A stretch of DNA of 64,000 nt from Cordia subcordata (taxonomy: Eukaryota > Streptophyta > Magnoliopsida > Boraginales > Cordiaceae), in assembly GCA_028554755.1 (NCBI GenBank), contig JAPTOF010000003.1, forward strand, positions 23,124,501 to 23,188,500, written 5' to 3'. Of the stretch, positions 14,401 to 23,964 are shown piece after piece. The position numbers were made by a program, and so were the translations under genes. A model generated the notes under the pieces. It searched no databases, was not told the DNA's origin, and saw only the letters and a list, made by a program, of their open reading frames with translations. Position 1 is the first letter of the stretch. Each line of letters opens with the position of its first letter.

Positions 14401-17400
14401 AAATATTTCAACTGCCTTTGCAATAGAGCATAGCCATGCCTTGTGATAAGCGTATTTTCTCCAATACCAATGGCACAATGGGAAGTTTGACAGAAAAGAA
14501 TCATATGCTACAGAAATCATATCAATATCATCCTGCAATAATCCAAGAGCCAAGCTTATGAGCACAGCCCAATCAACCTTCAAAGATCTAGAACATTAAC
14601 CTTGAACATGTCATACGCTCTTTTACAATTATAAAGTATTTGCAATAAGAAGTTCTTTTGGGTGTTTGCAGGCAATCAAAAATCTTATGCTAAAAGATAA
14701 GGTGTTCTGCAATCAGATTGGACAAGGAGTATTTTTTATATCTTCCCTTTTAGAAATATATAATATGTTCTTCTGTGTTTTTGAAATCTATAATATGTTC
14801 TTTTGTGCCCTGGATGTGACAATGCTTTTAGCCATCGCTTCACAAATCACAAATACCAAGCAGCCTTTAGTTGGTGAATTGTATGCTCTTTGTATGCGAC
14901 AATCACTGTGCTTCCTTACTATCAACAAATTTTGTTTTCCTAGAATTATGGTGATCCTGAAAAGTGATCAATGTCAAATTTTGACAAATCACAAACTACT
15001 AAAGAAGTTGAAAATAACATTAAGGATTAGTGAAACTAGAGATGGCCCTTTTATAGGTTGAAACACTGAAAAGTAGGTATGTGAGAAATACAGGATCTTT
15101 TACATTAGATTGCACATACAACAGACACTTCCATCTTTGAGTAAAACACAAATCAGAATCTAGAAAGCAATATTTGACATCCAGTTTTGACATAGGGACT
15201 GTCTCTTAACCTCCATGAGGATTGCTAAAACTTTAGCAGTCAATCTTTCCCGGACGTGAAACAAATAAGCAAATGGTTCAGACAAAAACCTCACCAATAT
15301 AATGACTGAGTGACTGCTCAGCTATTTCAAATCATATTTGAGAAGAAAGCTGATTCTACTTATGTAATTTGAATTCTACATAACATATGGTACATGGCAC
15401 TGGGGATCTTACAGCATGTTTTTTCTCAATCTCCAAAATCAGTGAAGCCCAAGAATCAAAGTCTATCAAGTCCCCAGCAACCATCTCATGAAGTCTTTCC
15501 CGAAGATCAACTGCAAAATAGAGAAGGGGGGGGGGGGGGTTTGGAAGAGAGGGACCATATGCATTCAATATAAGAAGCCATAAATAATCTGTATGACATG
15601 GACAAAAACAATTTGAATATTTGTCTTGAACAAGTACAAATTGATGAAAAGCAGGCGAATGAGTTTAAAGTTTAAAAAGCCGCGAGCCGCCTAATGAGAT
15701 CAAATATCTTCTTTCTTCTGAACTCAAGTGACACAGTATGAAAAATGATTCGTTAAAGAATGTTTCCTGGTGAAACTCATTTCTTCTGCCAGTTAGAGAA
15801 TTCATGTCCAAAATTAATAGAGAAAGAGACAGCTGAGCCTATGAACCATAAACAAAAATCATAATTATGGATGCCCTAGAAAAGCTATTTCCACCACTAT
15901 GTGGAACTTAAAATCTGGAATGTACAACGTTCTATAATCCAAAATGAACGATTGCAGGGAATCCCTTTTCTCCTTTCCCTCTACGACTTGAACAGTACGG
16001 ATCCCAACAAGCATGTTGCAATTTGATGTTTCCAATACCTCATTGTCAGGCCAAATGATTCCCACATTGGGAAAAAATATATTGGATTTACCTGTCCAAA
16101 TCTCCAATTCCTCAAAACTTGATTTTCTATCTTTATCCCGAATATGCTGCCTTACCTTACATTTTATTAGTAAAGGCCCTAAAATGTCACAAAGTGAAAA
16201 CACATGTGAATATTTTCAGAAAGACATAAGAACTGTGCATGCGAAGATATCAACTAGTGGGCTATATTACATTGTGACTCCTAACAACTCCGTCACATTT
16301 CCAAAAATTTCTAAAAATAGACTGAGAACTATATCCTCCCACCAGTATACTGAAATTGAAACTGGTAAATATTTAGACCTCTCTACATGCAAAAGTTTAA
16401 AAGTGATGACCATGTGAAAGCACCATTTAAAAGTGATAATCATGTGAAAGCACCATTTAACATAGGTTTTGACAAGTAGATATCAACGGAGTCTATGTTA
16501 AATTCGGTTTCATATAAGATACTGACATAAAAGGTTTCCAGCTTTGAGAGAAAGGGAAAAAAAAGAAGCAAAAGGGTTTAAGAATTGAAAAAGGGTTATA
16601 ACGTTTGAGAGACTACGGAGCCAAAAAACCTCAAGACAAAAATGAGACGGCCTAGATATCGAGAAAGAAACCAGCAATGAAAAAATTAAAGCAATCTTGT
16701 TTTGCAGAAACAACAACACTTAAGACAAGTTATTCTTAAGCATACTCCAAACAGATAGAAATGGTCACAAGATAATATTACTTTGAAACAAGATTAGTCT
16801 CAAAAAAACTGGAAAATAGGCAAATATGTGATTTTGGTTGCCAATGTGGATCTTGGCTGCCAGACCTGACCCAAACCCGAAATTTGGGTGTGATGAGCCC
16901 AATTGTGTACGATCATTTAATTGAACGACCCGCTGTGATTCAGTGCAATCAGCTAAGATTCATTCACAATTTCAATTCACATAACTGACTTAATTTGTTC
17001 TTCCCTTAAATCTTACTCAATTCTACCATTCAATTCCAAATCGTACGATTTTTTTCACTAAGATCAATATGGCCATACATAAACTAAAATTAATGTAATG
17101 TTTCTAGTTTGAGATTCATGCATTGAGTATTAAAAAACTAATAGTAGTTTCCTCATTTTCTCTTACCCATTGTTAGCAGATGTAAGGGAAAAATTCCCCG
17201 GACATGTATAAGCTGAAGATCAAGCATTCTCTGTTCAGAATCATTACTGATAATGACCATCCATGTATGTGTTTTTATAGAAATATTACACATCTTAAGA
17301 TCATATAGCACAGAATGATTGAAAATACCATGAAATTCCCCTCCCTTTGCTTGAAGACCCTTTTGAGCATTGGAATTCTCCACCTCCATTGCTGGAAAAC

Positions 17401-19704
17401 TCAATAGACCATTATATTCAGTGCACTAGTAATAGACATCAATCATACATGTCTCCAGACCACCAGCATAAGACACATGTATACATGCATATATTATATA
17501 CACATGCTTTTATGCATGCGCATGTGCAAAGTACTCCAACTGATTAGAGGGTGCAGAACTCGGTGTCGTATAACATTGGCAATCAGAATTCAGTTTGCGT
17601 CATGAGAAAAGGAGTATTTTAAGATATTTAAGTGCAAAAACATAATAAGGTGCATGAATAAGCAGGGTGTAGCTCTTTTCTGATTGCCAATAGGTCATAG
17701 AAACCATTGTTTTAAAGATTGCTTCCACTTTAATTACATCAATTATTTTCTTCTTCTGCACCTCACACAAAAGAACAAATTAAGCATGCAAAGAATGAAA
17801 GGATAAAGGTTGTAACATGGTTTCACCTCCAAGGTCTTCCACCAATGTTATCAAAAAAACAATCGATAAGCCAATGGAACAACAGTGGACAATGTTTCTT
17901 TAGATGATACTCCCTCTCACAAATGATCAGATCCTTGCAATTGATACACTACACCTACTTCTTATTAGTGCATATCATCATGTAAGCTTCAACAAGTTGG
18001 TTGGCCAGTCAAGTTAACTGGCATACTAGTAGTTAGATGATGATAGTATAGCTTGCTTTCTCTTTGAAGTGAAAGAGATTATATCTGAAGAACCACTCTA
18101 CTTGGGAGAAATGACATCTGCCTCACTACCTTGGTAGCACGAAGAAGATGGGGATTAGAATGTAAAAGAACAATAATATTAGATACCACATTAGCATACA
18201 ATCTATGAAGCACGGACTCGATACGCAGACATGGGACACGACACAATACGACACGACACAATATGATACGTTGATACATGTTTTTTTTAAAAACTAAGAT
18301 ACGGCACGTTGGAAATACGCTAAATAAAATACATTTAAATTAGTTATATATAGTGAATAAACATCAATTTATCATAATAAAACCACAAACAAACTTAAAT
18401 ATATAATATTTGACATATAGCTAGTCATAAAAAATTAGAAGTTACAAAATTAACATGTCCATATAAATCACTCATCTCATGCCATATCACATTCACACCA
18501 ACATTTCACTTAATCTACACAACACAACACGTTTCACTCACCTCATTTGGAAGCACCTTCCTAGCATACTCTCACACAACACCTCACTAGTATAGCACAC
18601 ATACCTTTTATTTACATATATATGTATGTGTGTGTATATATAATATGAATATATGTAACTTGCTTGATTCTCAACAAGAATCAAGGCGCAAGTATGGTGT
18701 CCACAAAAAGTGTTGGCCTCTAATCGAGTGATTGTTCCACTCAGCAGACACGTGTCGAAAGGATGTCAAGAGAGTGTTGGGAAAAAGAAAAAAAAATTAA
18801 AATTGTGAGACACGTGTCCAATACGTGTCGAGAGAGAATCGTGACCGACATGTGTCGGTTGGACATAGATACATGATGTGGAGAGTGATAGTGTTTCATA
18901 GCATATAGTCCTGTTCTTTTACAACTCATTAACTGAAAGAATAAAAACAAACAAAAAAATCACTCGGCTAAATTTAAATCTTTCTATGGGATTAGGGAGT
19001 CCTCCAAAAATGACAACTTGGCTTCAAATGCCTGAGGGGAGGTTCACTCAGATGGGAAGTTGGGTTGGGGTGACGGGTTATTTCTAAAAATTAAAAACCT
19101 TCAACCATATAACAACCCCTCCAAAAGTGATAACTCGGGTTCGAATACCGAAATGCGGGTTCACGCAGACGAGTAGTCGGGTTGGGGTGACAGGTCTTTA
19201 CAAAAATTAGAAAACCTTCAATCATACATAACGACCAAAAAACAAACCTTTTCCTTTTGTCTTTCTTATTCCGTGCTTTCACATAGAAAATCAAGAAAAA
19301 AAAAGGAAAAATAAAAACATTCAAACATATATACATCCCAAAATTTCAATTATTACTCAATTTAAGTCAATTCAATCTTGATGATCACATGAGTAGCGCC
19401 CACTTCTTTTATTTTTTATCTTAATAGTTAAAAAAAAATATTTATACGCAACAAGAGGTGCAATGACCAACCCCAACATTAAATATATAAGCAACTAAAG
19501 TTATCTATACAACTTCGCATACTATTTACTCAACTACACCCATTATTTTTAGTCATATATATACATGCATACATAAATACATACATGCGTGTGTGTATAT
19601 ATATATATACATATATGTATATATACACCAGTTTAAAAATTTTTATATGTATATGAAAAAATTGAGCTTGGGTAATTACCTTGAGACTCTGCTTCAACCT
19701 CCAT
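615..19704 (-). CDS. PRP39: PRP39-like pre-mRNA-processing factor (partial, 3' end off the window)
   Basis: Likely U1 snRNP-associated splicing factor of the PRP39 family, acting in the nucleus in 5' splice-site recognition and built from HAT/TPR helical repeats. Exons in transcription order: 19704-19680, (optional 17391-17329), 15510-15413, 14532-14303, 13247-13080, 11774-11414, 11322-11179, 10933-10781, 10703-10587, 1239-1159, 764-615. Every junction is GT-AG and phases join without a stop, giving about 509 residues (530 with the optional exon). HAT-type motifs include [25 protein letters not shown] helices ([13 protein letters not shown] in sequence), [12 protein letters not shown] and [10 protein letters not shown]. 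The pattern and order match plant PRP39 proteins as I recall them. The C-terminus continues left of position 1. The intron from 10586 to 1240 is unusually long because of a copia insertion. Paralogue assignment (PRP39a or PRP39-2 type) is inference; the family is secure. Confidence 0.85.
1159..1239 (-). CDS. PRP39: PRP39 exon 9
   Basis: 81 bases, 27 codons, phase 0: [20 protein letters not shown] then YCKLLFE. It matches the PRP39 block 'A...AR.I...A....P.SK.L.E' and continues exon 8 in sense and phase. Acceptor ACTGTAG, donor GTATCT. Confidence 0.85.
2099..2121. repeat. T homopolymer
   Basis: A run of about 22 T inside the long PRP39 intron (A run on the gene's sense strand). Low-complexity only. 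Confidence 0.8.
2573..2754 (-). repeat. Copia 1 3' LTR
   Basis: On the plus strand it begins TGTTGAAAGAAACAAG and ends ACTACTAACA. It shares a long block with 7033-7210 (paired CAAAGTTTCCTA motifs). It contains an internal second purine tract resembling the external one (AGCTTGAGGAGGAG beside AGCTTAAGGGGAAG, minus strand), suggesting a small duplication at the priming end. Confidence 0.8.
2820..6666 (-). pseudogene. Copia 1 gag-pol remnant
   Basis: Gag N-terminal part contains [10 protein letters not shown] and a conserved LE-x-HL stretch. The protease site reads [11 protein letters not shown], where copia proteases normally have D-S/T-G-A, so the Ser/Thr position is Leu. Integrase has the DIWGPS and [13 protein letters not shown] motifs, but after QNGVA it jumps directly into CVFLGY, so the third catalytic region and several hundred bases are deleted. 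Reverse transcriptase has GCRWVYIVK and [10 protein letters not shown]. RNase H-side sequence includes [17 protein letters not shown]. Several stops and frame changes; non-functional. Confidence 0.85.
7033..7210 (-). repeat. Copia 1 5' LTR
   Basis: Begins TGTCGAAGGAAACAAG and ends CTATTAACA on the plus strand, and is immediately followed on the minus strand by the tRNA-Met-type primer site. Clearly diverged from its partner by eye, so this is an old insertion. Confidence 0.8.
7211..10586. other. Anonymous intron sequence right of copia 1
   Basis: Apart from the microsatellite there is nothing I can name. Open frames here are short, lack conserved motifs and are antisense to or within the PRP39 intron. 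Confidence 0.4.
8458..8510. repeat. Compound microsatellite (TA)n(TATC)n
   Basis: About 34 bases of TA repeat followed by five ATCT units, in the PRP39 long intron. Likely length-polymorphic. Confidence 0.95.
10587..10703 (-). CDS. PRP39: PRP39 exon 8
   Basis: 117 bases, 39 codons, phase 0: [20 protein letters not shown] through [16 protein letters not shown]. Acceptor TGTCAG, donor GTATGA. The next exon lies 9.35 kb away at 1239, across a copia insertion. Confidence 0.88.
10781..10933 (-). CDS. PRP39: PRP39 exon 7
   Basis: 153 bases, 51 codons, phase 0: [20 protein letters not shown] through [17 protein letters not shown]. Helical-repeat sequence with the family hallmark 'P.IHLF.A.F.E..G....AR'. 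Acceptor TTGCAG, donor GTGAGT. Confidence 0.9.
11179..11322 (-). CDS. PRP39: PRP39 exon 6
   Basis: 144 bases, 48 codons, phase 0 at both ends: [20 protein letters not shown] then [20 protein letters not shown] and RATKIFLK. This is a canonical HAT repeat (E..LI.C....EFW..Y..F.E). Acceptor TCTCAG, donor GTACAT. Confidence 0.9.
11414..11774 (-). CDS. PRP39: PRP39 exon 5 (central linker and next HAT repeat)
   Basis: 361 bases, the largest exon. Phase requires the acceptor CTTCAG (exon starting at 11774) and not the nearer TTACAG, which would cause a frameshift. It reads [12 protein letters not shown], an acidic variable linker, then [20 protein letters not shown] and [19 protein letters not shown]. 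The donor GTATGC follows the Trp codon. The linker between the two HAT arrays is typical of PRP39. Confidence 0.85.
12218..12281. repeat. 32-bp tandem duplication in PRP39 intron
   Basis: Two adjacent near-identical copies beginning AAATGGTGTTCAGGATGAAG and ending in AGCAGCAGCAA, starting at 12218 and 12250. They lie in the intron between exons 4 and 5. Confidence 0.85.
12698..12804. repeat. 55-bp tandem duplication in PRP39 intron
   Basis: Two copies starting at 12698 and 12753, each beginning CATGTAACTTTTCATTCTAA, nearly identical over about 50 bases. Confidence 0.85.
12878..13060. repeat. 93-bp diverged tandem duplication in PRP39 intron
   Basis: Copies start at 12878 and 12971 with ATTCCTCAG and share GATAATATGGATAAC, GAAGGTCA and ACAAACTA in order. 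More diverged than its neighbours. Confidence 0.75.
13080..13247 (-). CDS. PRP39: PRP39 exon 4
   Basis: 168 bases. It begins with the third base of an Arg codon, then reads [20 protein letters not shown] and on to [10 protein letters not shown], with HAT residues W and Y in the expected spacing. Acceptor CTTGCAG, donor GTAAGT. Ends two bases into a codon. Confidence 0.9.
14063..14116. repeat. 26-bp tandem duplication in PRP39 intron
   Basis: ATGCTACCAAAAACAGACAA occurs at 14063 and again at 14089, with both copies continuing TCAACAA. Between exons 3 and 4. Confidence 0.9.
14303..14532 (-). CDS. PRP39: PRP39 exon 3
   Basis: 230 bases encoding 76 residues from [14 protein letters not shown] to EPSDIR plus two bases of an Arg codon. 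It contains the HAT motifs [14 protein letters not shown] and [20 protein letters not shown]. Acceptor TTGCAG, donor GTAACT. This is the most recognisable N-terminal repeat block of the family. Confidence 0.9.
14753..14811. repeat. 30-bp tandem duplication in PRP39 intron
   Basis: Two copies at 14753 and 14783 share GAAAT-x-TATAATATGTTCTT. Between exons 2 and 3. Confidence 0.75.
15413..15510 (-). CDS. PRP39: PRP39 exon 2
   Basis: Encodes [20 protein letters not shown] followed by [12 protein letters not shown], the first HAT-like helix pair (the family pattern is a Trp-centred 'D..aW..LI.E.E'). The acceptor TTTTGCAG follows a C14 run that forms part of the pyrimidine tract; the donor is GTAAGA. 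Phase 1 in, phase 0 out. Confidence 0.8.
16396..16455. repeat. 30-bp tandem duplication in PRP39 intron 1
   Basis: Two near-identical 30-bp copies, each containing CATGTGAAAGCACCA, starting at 16396 and 16426. Confidence 0.9.
17329..17391 (-). CDS. PRP39: Candidate optional or alternative PRP39 exon in intron 1
   Basis: An acceptor (TTCCAG at the boundary with 17391) and a donor (GTATTT from 17328) flank 63 bases. In the phase set by exon 1 they read [21 protein letters not shown]. The exon is phase 1 at both ends, so it can be included or skipped without breaking the frame. It also contains its own ATG (17389) in a context resembling exon 1 (GCAATGGAGGT in both), so it could instead be an alternative first exon. 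No transcript evidence is available here. Confidence 0.35.
18203..18901. mobile_element. Non-autonomous DNA element with CTATGAAGCAC termini
   Basis: The left end reads CTATGAAGCAC and the right end GTGTTTCATAG, imperfect terminal inverted repeats. Subterminal regions on both sides are rich in ACACGTGTC/CGACACG-type words. Flanks CATACAAT (18195-18202) and CATATAGT (18902-18909) match at 6 of 8 positions, compatible with an aged 8-bp target duplication of hAT type. No transposase is encoded. A related right end occurs near 51795. Confidence 0.7.
19680..19704 (-). CDS. PRP39: PRP39 exon 1 (start codon)
   Basis: The ATG at 19704 begins MEVEAESQ, and the exon ends one base into the next codon before the donor GTAATT. 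That single G joins the first two bases of the exon at 15510 to make a Val codon, so the phase fits. A CT-rich microsatellite lies just upstream, where a plant 5' UTR is expected. The start is inferred from phase and context; no conserved domain lies in these eight residues. Confidence 0.65.
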
Positions 19705-19757
19705 TGCTTGAAATGGCCGAATTTTTACTTATGCACGGGCGTCAAACTCTCATTTAT

Positions 19758-19759
<2 letters not shown>

Positions 19760-19799
<40 letters not shown>

Positions 19800-19840
19800 G
19801 GAGAGAGAGAGAGAGAGAGAGTGTGTGTGTGTGTGTGTGT
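19760..19840. repeat. (GA)n(GT)n microsatellite in PRP39 5' UTR/promoter
   Basis: About 60 bases of GA with one AAAGAGG interruption, then ten GT units. On the gene's sense strand this is an AC tract followed by a CT tract ending about 56 bases before the ATG, a common arrangement in plant 5' UTRs. Confidence 0.9.
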
Positions 19841-19964
19841 GACAGGTAACGCAGCGGTGGCGAGTGGGCGGAGAGATTTTCCGACGAGCGGAAGAAAGAG
19901 GCAAAGACTTCTCTTTTTCTTCTTTTCTTTTTTTTTTTTTTCAAGTTTTTCGTTTTGAATTTTT

Positions 19965-20107
19965 TGGGCTGGATGGGCTTAGAGGATGGGCACTATTAGC
20001 CCACTAAATTGGGCCACGTAATCCAATAAGATTTTAGTTTTATTCTCTTTATGTTTGTTAATTTTTATGGGCTGTAGCCCCTATCCTGTGGAAACATTTT
20101 TTGGGCC
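19965..20107 (-). promoter_or_regulatory. Cluster of site II (TGGGCY) motifs upstream of PRP39
   Basis: TGGGCT at 19965, 19974 and 20068, TGGGCC at 20010 and 20102, AGCCCA at 19998, and TGGGCA at 19987, all within 145 bp and 260-400 bp upstream of the PRP39 start codon. Site II elements bind TCP factors and are enriched in plant housekeeping, ribosomal and RNA-processing promoters. The function here is inferred. Confidence 0.55.
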
Positions 20108-20196
20108 CGTCGGGGCGGACTTTTAGTGTGTATTTGTCTTTTTGGGTTTTCTATTTAGCGCAAAGATCATGCGGATCTTACGTCATTTTTTTAAAA

Positions 20197-20656
20197 GGGT
20201 GCTTATAAGCACCTAAATAATAAAAAATATATGAGAGAGTACTTTTTTCGAAGTGTTTATAAACAACCAAAATAAGCAAGCTTTGCCTTTTTTAAACTGC
20301 TTATTTTTATGCTTACAGTAAATAATAAATAAACAGAAAAGTATTTGAATAAAATGTATTTTTAAGTTGTTAATATTTTTGGTAGATATATAATTAGTAG
20401 TATTTGCTAAAAGAACTAAAACAGATCTCTCTTTAATTAAGGGGTAATTATTTTTATGTTTTTAAAGAATATAAATATAATTTTATTTGGTCAACTCTCA
20501 TTACTTATAAGTAGCTACAAAAAAGTCAGGATGATTTTTTCTTTTAGTCATTTGTAAGCCAATGTTACTTACAAGGACAATTTGCAAACATCTAAATTTT
20601 TATTTTTTTTGCTTATAAGTAGGTTTGACCATCTTATAAGTACTCACAAACACCCT
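20197..20656. mobile_element. MITE-like inverted-repeat element
   Basis: Left end AAAGGGTG followed by CTTATAAG. The right end reads as AAAGGGTGTTTGTGAGTACT on the opposite strand. The interior contains repeated CTTATAAGTA words shared with other elements in the window. Borders approximate. Confidence 0.5.
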
Positions 20657-21870
20657 TTCAGTAATTAAAGGTCGAAAGACCTAAAAATCATCTTGACTAT
20701 AGGCTCTGGACAAAGAATTGAGACTAAAATCAACGGTATTACATATTCCAAAAATTGATCTTGGGATCTTGCTCACAAAGCAAAAAGCATATTATTAGAC
20801 CAAGTGCCTAAATTGATTTTTGTTGTACTATGTTTGGATTGCAAGGCCAAAGAATATAAATTATAAGTAAGATAGTGAAAGAAATCACAATAGAAAAGGA
20901 AATAAAAGGATTTCCACTTTTGGGTTACCCCAAAAAAATTTAAAATAAAATAAATTAAGAGGTGAAAGAGAAACAATGTGTGTATATTTTTTTGTTCAGA
21001 TTATAGAAGAAAGGAGAGAAAATTATAATTTTAAATAAACAAAGTTGCTAGATACTCATTTCATATTCATTATTATGCATAAACGCGAAATAAAATTAAA
21101 ATTCTTTATTCATCAATTTTTCATATTTTTTCAAAATATACCCAAATTGGAAGATTGCAAAATCGACTCCTTAGATTTTTCTTTTAATCCGTTTGATTAC
21201 ACTTTTTCTTTGATTCAAAAGAAGAAGGTCCATTAGGTAATCTCATTCCTTTCCTTTTCCTTTCATTTCTTTCCTTTTTTTTTATAAAAAAAAAGTGAAT
21301 CTAAATATATTGTAAAAAACGTGAAGAAAACAAAATAAGATTAAGGTCTGAACTTTTTCTGATATGGAATTTAAGTTTGAAAGTTCAAAATTTATAATAA
21401 AATAATATTTTACAAGCTGTTAACTAAATGAAATATTTTTTATGTTATGTGGCAGCTTTTTTTTTTTTTAATTCAACTATTTTGTTGGTATTTTTTTATT
21501 TTTCTAACTCCTCCGTGCGTAACCAAAAAGAAAAAGAACAACTCCTCCATGACAATTTTTTTTATTTCAATTTTTATATAGTATTCCGTTATTTTTTTCA
21601 ACGCCTACATGGAATTTTGTCTCTTTTTCCACCAAATAAAAAGTGATTACTGAATATCTTAAATTCACCAGCGTCAAAATAAATACACTAGCAATATTGA
21701 TGCTGAAGAAATTTTCATTTTCATCCTATATATACAATGTAATACACTAACGAGATTAACAGAACGAAAGAAATTCAAAGTGTGTAGCAGGATCTGTTTG
21801 TTAGCTACGTAAAGTTCTGGTTTGAGGTGCCATTCATTAGAGGCGTTGATTATTTGGCCTAACTTTTTGG

Positions 21871-22230
21871 AGCCGTTTGGCTAAGCTTATTTTTAAGTGC
21901 TTATAAACAATTGGTGTTTATAAGTAAAAGTTGTTATAAGTAAGTTATTATGTATTTGGATACATATGTACTTATAAGTTTCTAACATATTTGATAAATA
22001 AGTATTTATAAGTAGCAATGATAATTTAAAATGACTAAAAAAGATATGTAATCAATTAAGGACAAACATGTCTTTTTGACATGTTTGACCAAGTAATTAT
22101 AAGCCCTCTCAAAAGAAAGCTGGTTACGGCTGCTTGGTTTTTTTTTTGCTGGCTTAATAAGCTGCTTGTAAACTTTTTTACCAAACACTGTTTTCATTAT
22201 TTTTAACTTATAAGCTTAGCCAAACACCTT
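21871..22230. mobile_element. MITE-like element with GTTTGGCTAAGCTTAT ends
   Basis: Left end AGCCGTTTGGCTAAGCTTAT. The right end read on the opposite strand is AAGGTGTTTGGCTAAGCTTA, a clear terminal inverted repeat. No coding capacity. Confidence 0.7.
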
Positions 22231-22347
22231 GTGTTTGCCTTTGCTTATTTTAAGTGCTTATAAGTACTTAGAAAACTCTCTCACATATCCTTTGTTATTT
22301 AAGTACTTATAAATACCAAATAAACAAAGCCAAACACCCTCTTAGTT
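22230..22347. mobile_element. Short MITE-like element abutting the previous one
   Basis: Begins GTGTTTGCCTTTGCTTATTT and ends AAATAAACAAAGCCAAACAC, imperfect inverted repeats around CTTATAAGTA words. It may be a nested or composite end of the neighbouring element. Confidence 0.5.
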
Positions 22348-23789
22348 ATTTTGGGTGGCTATAAGTATCCAAAAATATGGAGCACATCTCTAAAAAAGGA
22401 AAAAAAAATTAATCTATACTTTATACTAAAACAACACTCTCAAAGTTTATAGTTGTTTTTCTCCAAATTTTCGAAGCACTATATTTTATCACATGACATG
22501 CATAATAAAATATTTTATCAAGCATGCAGAAAGCATTTATCGAGGTCCAGTAGTTGCAACCTCAGCAATACTTCCTAACTGTTTACATTCCATTCTTGCC
22601 TTTTTTATCTTTTCCCAAAAATTGAATTCTTGTGGAGACCCTCTCGATCATCTTCGTAAAACAATAAGAATTTTACACACTTTCTTTTGTATAAATCGAA
22701 AATGATAGTTGTATCTCGTAGGAATGTTTTATGTGTTTGTATTTTATGTATGTCCTTGATCACACAATATGAAAACACTTCTATATGGGTATGTCTCAAT
22801 GACCAATTTAGAATTGCATTCCTCCGATAAATTGGTGATGATTTGTTGTATCTCGTAGGAATACTTTTTTGTGTTTGTCTTTTGAATTATTTGAAATGAA
22901 AAAACTTACCAAATAGCTCGCTCTTGCCTCTCTGTTGACGCTCGTCCTTGTTTACAAGGTATTTTCTTTTCTTTTTCTCTAACCCCCAACCCAACCCGCA
23001 GCCTTCATTGAGTTCAAACCCAGGTCATTTGTTCCTGGAGAAATAGTCTCGACTATTAAAGTTACCCGTGAACCCCATTTACAAAGTTCAGACAACATAT
23101 ATTTTAATATCTTCTGAAAAATGTAAATTCACAAAGAAGACAGCGTTGTTTGGAGCTGCAGATGAATAGATTTATGCCATCTTGAAATGAAAATTGAAAG
23201 ACAGGTTTTTTATTTCTTCCCAGCAATCTCAATAAGAGGTCTCTGCTGTTCATCTGGTTTCAAACAAAGGGCAAAAACTGTCAAGCTTGCAGTTTTATAA
23301 CCACCTAGATTATAAATGTGATGCAGAAGTTCAATGCTTTTTCGTCTCTTTCTTAAATTGACTTGATGGCTACCAATTAACAAGTGTTGCCTTAGGCTGA
23401 AACAGATAGTGTAATACTCTGAAACAGGTTTTAAAAATGAATGTTGTACAGTTTATTACTCATCTTATAACTGATTTAGTTCTTGAACATTGTACATGTA
23501 TCTTTGCTAAAATGTTCCTAAAAACAAATGGTCCCTTCCACAATCTTTATTAACTGTGAAAATCTACCATAAGGATGCTATTTTTCCTATTCTGTGGCTT
23601 CTCTTCTTGAACTAAAGGCCATATAGAAGACCAAAGCATAGCTTTGACATTCTTGCAGGAGGGCCCTCAGGTTCTGCAAATCATCATGGTTCTCTGTGCC
23701 TCCATGAAAGCCTTGTGAAGAGCAGCAGCACGCCGTCGTGATTGTCATCTCATTCCAGAGATAGCAACTGAATTATCATTTCGAGTTGT

Positions 23790-23964
23790 TCAAAGATAGC
23801 TGCAGACGAATAATAACTGCGCGAAACAAGTCACGGTGGAGACCAGCGATAGGTAGTGTGACAGGGAGTTCGCCGCGCTGGGGTTTCCTGTTGGCTCTAA
23901 TCCGAAGTCTGTTGGTTCGGAGCCATAACCGCCGGGAGGGTAAGGATTGACGGGTGTCATTGTG
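23790..23964 (-). CDS. X8 gene exon 4 (C-terminus, GPI signal)
   Basis: 175 bases from the acceptor TTACAG to a TGA at 23792-23790. Reads TMTPVNPYPPGGYGSEPTDF, then a small-residue region and a hydrophobic tail ending VCSYL. The tail supports GPI anchoring. Confidence 0.8.

Larger units (their letters stand above)
15511..19679 (-). other. PRP39 intron 1
   Basis: A 4.2-kb intron. It contains the candidate extra exon at 17329-17391, a 30-bp tandem duplication (16396-16455) and the inverted-repeat element at 18203-18901. Open frames at 15.9-16.4 kb on both strands have no recognisable motif. Confidence 0.65.
19841..23789. other. Intergenic region between PRP39 and the X8 gene
   Basis: AT-rich DNA with three MITE-like elements (about 20197-20656, 21871-22230, 22230-22347) and many A/T runs. 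The final 0.5 kb probably includes the 3' UTR of the X8 gene (AATAAA on the minus strand near 23456-23451). No convincing gene. Confidence 0.55.

Noticed and set aside
14666..15061. 131-codon plus-strand frame in PRP39 intron
   Set aside because: Overlaps a tandem duplication, low-complexity N-terminal half, antisense to a well-supported intron.
15865..16417. Overlapping open frames on both strands in PRP39 intron 1
   Set aside because: No conserved motif; exon 1 to exon 2 joins in phase without them.
19593..19958. 121-codon plus-strand frame through the GA/GT microsatellite
   Set aside because: Its residues are runs of Arg-Glu and Cys-Val from dinucleotide repeats; no gene features.
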